A program made the position numbers and the translations under genes. Below, piece by piece: positions 30,877 through 34,312 of a DNA stretch of 34,312 nt. How positions within the stretch are numbered: position 1 is the first letter of the stretch; the number at the start of each line of letters is the position of its first letter. The stretch spans positions 1-34,312 of the forward strand of contig CAYQJV010000013.1 of the NCBI GenBank assembly GCA_964417925.1. The letters run 5' to 3'. Origin of the DNA: CAYQJV01 sp964417925. Lineage in GTDB: Bacteria; Hydrothermota; Tepidihabitantia; B3-TA06; CAYQJV01. The notes under the pieces were generated by a model. The model was not told the origin of the DNA. It ran no database searches and was given only the letters and a program-made list of their open reading frames with translations.

Positions 30877-32190
30877 TTACTGAGTAATAAGAGATTTTTT
30901 CTGTTCTTCTAAGTAGCTTTTTATCCTTTCAGGATTATAGGTTTTAAAAATATAAGGATAGGCAGTATTGTTATGAAGTAATGGATCATCTGTTTCTTTA
31001 AGACCAGTTTTTGGGTATTCTTTAGTTTTTGGTATAGGTGAATACTCCGCAATATGAGGAATGACTCCAAGTTCTATAGAGAACTTTATGGTTTCCATTA
31101 TACTTTCTTCGCTCTGTTCGGGAAGTCCAGCAATTACATATGAGTGCAGGTTTTCTGTTTTAAATCCTTTTCTTTTAAGTATTTTCACTCCTCTTTCAAA
31201 CTGTTTCTTTGTAAGTTTTCCTCCGGTCCTTTTTTGAAGTTCTTCATCAACAGTTTCAAGACTCAAATATAAAGAGGTAAATCCTGCTTCATACATTAAT
31301 TCTGCGGTTTCTTCGGTAATAAGAGCTGGGTTTATTCCGTTTGGAGTGTGGAATCTCAATTTTTTATTGGATTTTATTATCGCTATTAAGATATTTTTAA
31401 AATAGGGATTGGAAAGTAAAGCATCGTCATAAAATACGAAATCCTTTACTTTGAATTTTTCAGCATAATACATGATTTCATCAATTACTTCATTAGGAGG
31501 TCTTATTTTAAACTCTTTCTGTAAGATCTTAATTGCACAGTAACTACAGTTATAAGGGCATCCCTTTGTTGTGTAAATAACCACATAATCCAGTGAAGAA
31601 TAAAGTTCATAGGCAAGTCTGGAGGCTTGAATTTCTTTTATCTTTGTATTTGTAATCTCTTCAAATTTTGTTATGTTTTCTTCAAACTCACCTTTTAGAA
31701 CTTTTCCATATTTTTCTGCATGCTGTGGTAAAAGGGTTGCATAAATTCCTCCAATTAACACAGGAGCCTTTGGAAAGAATTCCTTTATTATTTTTACTGT
31801 TTCTTCTACCCCAAGATACCAGTATGTCATTCCAGTTGTCACAAGAACCATATCAAAAGGATAGTCTATCTTTTCAAGAAGTTTTTTAAAGATAAAAACA
31901 GGTATCCCATATCTCTTGTATCTTCTTGGTACATCTTTATATACTTTTGGTTTTTCTATCTCTTCTGCAGGAAATTTTCCTCTTCCATAACTTCCATTTT
32001 TTGTCTTTATGCCATATTCTCTCAATGCAGGATGTTTCCTGTCAAGGAGATCTATGAAAGTGACATTCCACCCATTTTCTTTTAAGATGGATGCTATTTT
32101 TAAAAGTCCAATAGGTTTTAGCCAAAAATCGTATGCTTTGAAATCGTGAATATAGGGATTGACGAGTAATGCTTTTTTATTCTTTTTCAA
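30877..32190 (-). CDS. Radical SAM protein with N-terminal cobalamin-binding-type domain
   Basis: 437 residues. The N-terminal B12-binding-type Rossmann domain spans about 5-165 (KKALLVNPY, GLLKIASILKENGWNV, LVTTGMTYWY, PVLIGGIYATLLP). It lacks the DxHxxG motif, so cobalamin would bind base-off without a protein His, if at all. The radical SAM cluster motif is Cys211-x3-Cys215-x2-Cys218, followed by a full barrel with GLPEQSEESIMETI near 345. This is the class that methylates or rearranges unactivated carbon; the substrate is unknown. The start is a TTG: an in-frame stop lies two codons upstream and no ATG precedes the first strand. It overlaps the DUF72 gene by 14 bases and ends the operon. 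Confidence 0.87.
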   Translation of the reverse strand: MKKNKKALLVNPYIHDFKAYDFWLKPIGLLKIASILKENGWNVTFIDLLDRKHPALREYGIKTKNGSYGRGKFPAEEIEKPKVYKDVPRRYKRYGIPVFIFKKLLEKIDYPFDMVLVTTGMTYWYLGVEETVKIIKEFFPKAPVLIGGIYATLLPQHAEKYGKVLKGEFEENITKFEEITNTKIKEIQASRLAYELYSSLDYVVIYTTKGCPYNCSYCAIKILQKEFKIRPPNEVIDEIMYYAEKFKVKDFVFYDDALLSNPYFKNILIAIIKSNKKLRFHTPNGINPALITEETAELMYEAGFTSLYLSLETVDEELQKRTGGKLTKKQFERGVKILKRKGFKTENLHSYVIAGLPEQSEESIMETIKFSIELGVIPHIAEYSPIPKTKEYPKTGLKETDDPLLHNNTAYPYIFKTYNPERIKSYLEEQKKSLITQ

Positions 32191-32890
32191 TAATTTTTAG
32201 AAATACCTGACTATCCTTTATTCTTGATAGATTGTTAAAAAATACATATCCTTTTTTATTTTTTACCCTCTTATAAAGAGGAATAAGTTCTTCTTCTGTA
32301 TATGATTTTCTGTAACCTTTTCCTCCATGTATCCGATAGTAAATAATATCATGTGTTACTTCTTCCCTTTCAAATGGGTCAACAACATCTATAAGATTGA
32401 GTTCATTGCACACTTTTTTTATTTGAGTTTTTTCCCATTTTCCTCTTGATTCCCAGCAGAGTTTTTTGTTATCTTTTTTTATCTCTGAGAAAAATATTTT
32501 CATATTTGAGATATTTTCTTCAGAAGGGGAAAAGGATGCAGGAGTTTGGAAGAGAAATACTTCACATTCAAGTGCTTCTGCAATTTCCTCTGTATATTTC
32601 CATATGTTCATCACTTCTTTTGTTGGCTTGAAAAATCCGTAATTTTCTTTATTTGAAATTTCTATATTTAATCTTTTATAAGTTGGGGATGTGGGAGGAT
32701 GGGTAATTAATTGGGAAACCTTTATAACGAATTCAAAGGATTGAGGAGCTTCTTTTTTTAATTTTTCGTAGTACTCTATTTTTTTAATCTGATAGAATGT
32801 ATCTTGAAGTTCCACTACAGGATAGATCTTGTAATATTTCTTTCTTGCCATGGAAAAACCGCATAATCCTATTTTTACTCGGGTTCCCAT
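32177..32890 (-). CDS. DUF72 (YecE-like) TIM-barrel protein
   Basis: 237 residues of the DUF72 family: KIGLCGFSM start, VVELQDTFYQ after the first helix, FVIKVSQLITH near 55-65, LFQTPASFSP near 115, CWESRGKW near 145 and a YYRIHGGKGYRKSYTEEEL segment near 180-200, all in family order. Biochemical function is unknown; the fold is a TIM barrel with a possible metal or phosphate site. The partner gene DUF488 is directly upstream with a 16-base overlap, a pairing I have seen in many genomes. The ATG at 32890 has no ribosome-binding site and relies on coupling. Confidence 0.85.
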   Translation of the reverse strand: MGTRVKIGLCGFSMARKKYYKIYPVVELQDTFYQIKKIEYYEKLKKEAPQSFEFVIKVSQLITHPPTSPTYKRLNIEISNKENYGFFKPTKEVMNIWKYTEEIAEALECEVFLFQTPASFSPSEENISNMKIFFSEIKKDNKKLCWESRGKWEKTQIKKVCNELNLIDVVDPFEREEVTHDIIYYRIHGGKGYRKSYTEEELIPLYKRVKNKKGYVFFNNLSRIKDSQVFLKIIEKE

Positions 32891-33294
32891 GTTTTTTCTA
32901 CATCTATGATATGAACTATCTTTGCTCCTTTAGTTTTTAATGCATCCGTGATATATCTTCTATGACATTTTCCAGGCCATCTTTCTGCACATAGAATACA
33001 TACTGCACGTTTTTTTGCAATTGAATAGAGAATTTCCACTCCTCTTTGAAATGTATCTGTTTTTTTGAACTTTTCATATCCTTCTTTCCTGTAACCTCCG
33101 AGTTCGTTTCCCATATAAAGATATTCTACCTTCTTTTCCTCGCAGAGTTTTTTTAAATTTTCTCTTTTAAAGTGAGGTAATCTTGATGTAGGGAATCTTC
33201 TCACATCTACTACTACGTCAATTCGGTACTTTTCAAGAATCTTTTTAAACTCATCGGGAGTTCTGTTGCTTGTTCCGAGTGTATAAATTATCAC
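32875..33294 (-). CDS. DUF488 family protein
   Basis: 139 residues with the DUF488 order of motifs: YTLGTSNRTPDEF at 4-16, VVVDVRRFPTSRLPHF at 27-42, YLYMGNELGG at 58-67, and the hallmark Cys-rich end ILCAERWPGKCHRRYI with Cys99, Cys102, Cys110 and His111. The family's role is unsettled; the Cys/His end suggests metal or nucleic-acid/nucleotide chemistry, which is inference. The start is a GTG overlapping the upstream stop as GTGA. It sits between a four-cysteine protein and DUF72 in one coupled operon. Confidence 0.87.
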   Translation of the reverse strand: MIIYTLGTSNRTPDEFKKILEKYRIDVVVDVRRFPTSRLPHFKRENLKKLCEEKKVEYLYMGNELGGYRKEGYEKFKKTDTFQRGVEILYSIAKKRAVCILCAERWPGKCHRRYITDALKTKGAKIVHIIDVEKTWEPE

Positions 33295-33665
33295 ATTTGA
33301 TTTTCTTTCGGTTTTGTAAGTTTTTCAAGCAGTTCCAGGGTTTTTTTAGAATATTCGTTAAACATATCTTGCAAGTGCTGTATGTTTGTGGAAAATACCA
33401 CACTTAACATTTCAGCCTTTTCATACAGTGAGTTGTCAAGTTTATTTTTTATTTCTTCTGCCAAAGTTCCGAGTCTTTTTGCAATCAAAACAAGCACACA
33501 TTTTTTTTCTTCTTTATCAAACAGTTCGCATTCCTCTCTTAAACATTCAGGATGCACCACATCTTCAATAACTACTTCTCCTATTTTCTTCCCCGTCGCA
33601 TCGTAACGGGGTTCATACCTTCTTACCTTCTTATGCCAGAAAGGGCATCTTTTGAATTCTTCCAT
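33291..33665 (-). CDS. Small four-cysteine protein of unknown function
   Basis: 124 residues. I do not recognise a named family. The N-terminal half contains four cysteines, Cys7 in CPFWHKK and Cys41, Cys46 and Cys56 in HPECLREECELFDKEEKKC, a pattern suited to a zinc or [4Fe-4S] site. The C-terminal half (about 57-118) is one long amphipathic helical region with heptad-like Leu/Ile spacing (for example AKRLGTLAEEIKNKL), probably a coiled coil for dimerisation. The start is clear: AAGGAGG stands just before the ATG. It lies 15 bp after the cyclic-nucleotide-binding gene and overlaps DUF488. A small redox or metal-responsive adaptor is conceivable but not shown. Confidence 0.65.
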   Translation of the reverse strand: MEEFKRCPFWHKKVRRYEPRYDATGKKIGEVVIEDVVHPECLREECELFDKEEKKCVLVLIAKRLGTLAEEIKNKLDNSLYEKAEMLSVVFSTNIQHLQDMFNEYSKKTLELLEKLTKPKENQM

Positions 33666-33680
33666 TTTACCTCCTTAATT

Positions 33681-34154
33681 TTAAAATTTTCTGATAAGAG
33701 CAAGTATTGCTTTTAATCGCTCATCAGTTTCTCTTAGTCTCTGAGACAATTTTTTTGCAAGGCCCCATAAAAACCAGTATGCAGCGGGATTGTTCTTTGA
33801 TACCAGTTCATCAAACTTCTTTTTGGGAACTACAAGAAGTGTAGTATCTGTATGGGCAATTGCAGTTGCTGATCTTGGAGCTATATCTATAAGTGCCATT
33901 TCACCAAAAAAATCCCCTTTGTAGATGATGGAAAGTGCTTCTTCTCCTATCTCAGGTATCATTGTTGATATTCTCACTGAACCATCAAGAATTATACAAA
34001 AATAGTTTCCTTCATCGCCTTCTTTAAAAATTATTTCTCCTTCTTTAAATGTTTTTAAAGATCCAGAGTTGATTACATCATCAAGTTGAGCATCTGTGAG
34101 TTTTTCAAAAGGAAAGTATTTTTTTAGAGTTTCCTTAATCTTTTCCTTTTCCAT
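33681..34154 (-). CDS. Stand-alone cyclic-nucleotide-binding domain protein
   Basis: 157 residues consisting of one Crp/PKA-type cyclic-nucleotide-binding domain. LKTFKEGEIIFKEGDEGNYFCIILDGSVRIS is the first part of the jelly roll (about 35-66), and the phosphate-binding cassette reads GEMALIDIAPRSATA near 85-99 with the Arg-Ser pair that contacts cyclic phosphate. A C-terminal helix (about 115-155) follows, with no helix-turn-helix, so it is not a Crp-type regulator by itself. I use the ATG at 34154, which has AAAGGAGG upstream; the frame is open 10 codons further. It starts inside the end of the DUF1844 gene. Probably a sensor subunit acting on a partner. Confidence 0.82.
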   Translation of the reverse strand: MEKEKIKETLKKYFPFEKLTDAQLDDVINSGSLKTFKEGEIIFKEGDEGNYFCIILDGSVRISTMIPEIGEEALSIIYKGDFFGEMALIDIAPRSATAIAHTDTTLLVVPKKKFDELVSKNNPAAYWFLWGLAKKLSQRLRETDERLKAILALIRKF

Positions 34155-34312
34155 TTTTTCCTCCTTTTGAACTTTCCTCAACATATTTCAATTGTAATTG
34201 ATGAATCATACCTTCAAGAAAATTTCTCTCATCTTCATTTAAATTCCCCTTTGTTTTTTCTTTTAATATTAAAAGAAGATCAATAGAAAATTTCGCTACA
34301 TTGAGATCCCTC
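34135..34312 (-). CDS. DUF1844 protein, C-terminal part (cut by the window edge)
   Basis: Partial frame of 58 codons plus stop, entering from the right edge. It reads LNVAKFSIDLLLILKEKTKGNLNEDE and so on across two stretches (DLLLILKEKTKGNL then MIHQLQLKYVE), matching the helical DUF1844 family as I remember it (IDLL-x-x-L-x-EKTKGNL-x-x-xE). The tail is Lys/Gly-rich and ends 20 bases inside the cyclic-nucleotide-binding gene. The function of DUF1844 is unknown. It is the most upstream visible member of the leftward operon; its start and promoter are outside the window. Confidence 0.75.
   Translation of the reverse strand, partial: RDLNVAKFSIDLLLILKEKTKGNLNEDERNFLEGMIHQLQLKYVEESSKGGKNGKGKD

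Noticed and set aside
34155..34184. 10-residue extension of the cyclic-nucleotide-binding protein
   Set aside because: AAAGGAGG lies just before the ATG at 34154 and would be inside the coding sequence of the longer form.
1..34312. tRNA, rRNA, CRISPR, insertion sequence, phage or attachment site
   Set aside because: None of the intergenic stretches shows a cloverleaf, regular direct repeats or transposase/integrase coding; gaps are mostly too small.

Overview
The window is a gene-dense, low-GC stretch of bacterial chromosome. It holds 30 complete protein genes and one cut off at the right edge. I see no rRNA, tRNA, CRISPR array or transposase. The TolC/adaptor/RND efflux operon implies an outer membrane. 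An archaeal-type phosphoglycerate mutase, a tryptophanyl-tRNA synthetase with a four-cysteine cluster motif, a short ThiC and a cobalamin-type radical SAM protein suggest an anaerobic, possibly thermophilic, deep-branching diderm. WOR-3 / Hydrothermae-like lineages fit, but that placement is inference; no marker gene here settles it.

Layout. 144-1310: MFS transporter. 1673-2719 (-): exported TPR protein. 3273-7096 (-): operon with an F420-ligase-fold protein, lipB, lipA, dapA and dapB (lipoate, then lysine/diaminopimelate synthesis). 7211-7996 (+): small exported protein and small membrane protein, closed by a hairpin. 8155-15027 (+): operon with apgM, purH, guaA, a membrane GAF-GGDEF diguanylate cyclase and a DUF2520-type dehydrogenase-like protein. 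15014-18510 (-): glyA, eno, fabD. 18608-24376 (+): TetR-family regulator, TolC-like protein, membrane-fusion protein, RND pump. 24507-26461 (+): exported two-HKD phospholipase-D-like protein coupled to a metallophosphatase homologue that has lost its metal ligands. 26458-29770 (-): thiC, class V aminotransferase, trpS. 29898-30875 (+): exported ARPP-1/DUF6569-type protein. 30877 to the right edge (-): DUF1844 (partial), stand-alone cyclic-nucleotide-binding protein, four-cysteine protein, DUF488, DUF72, radical SAM/B12.

The genome is very compact. Many operon junctions are ATGA/TGATG overlaps, and three convergent gene pairs overlap or nearly touch at their stops. Eight good sigma70-type promoters (TTGAC[A/T], 16-17 bp spacer, TATAAT-like box) are recognisable. 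In all eight the predicted transcript start lies only 0-13 nt from the start codon, so leaderless or near-leaderless mRNA looks like a normal mode here. Predicted exported proteins often carry very short hydrophobic leaders, three of them ending at an [DN]-T-L motif.

The most interesting items are the leaderless promoter architecture, the TetR operator laid across the regulator's own start codon, the exported pseudo-phosphoesterase coupled to a PLD enzyme, the coupling of GMP synthetase to a diguanylate cyclase lacking its inhibitory site, the F420-ligase-like gene heading a lipoate/lysine operon, and an orphan GC-rich hairpin. I did not find an obvious wholly new defence or mobile system.
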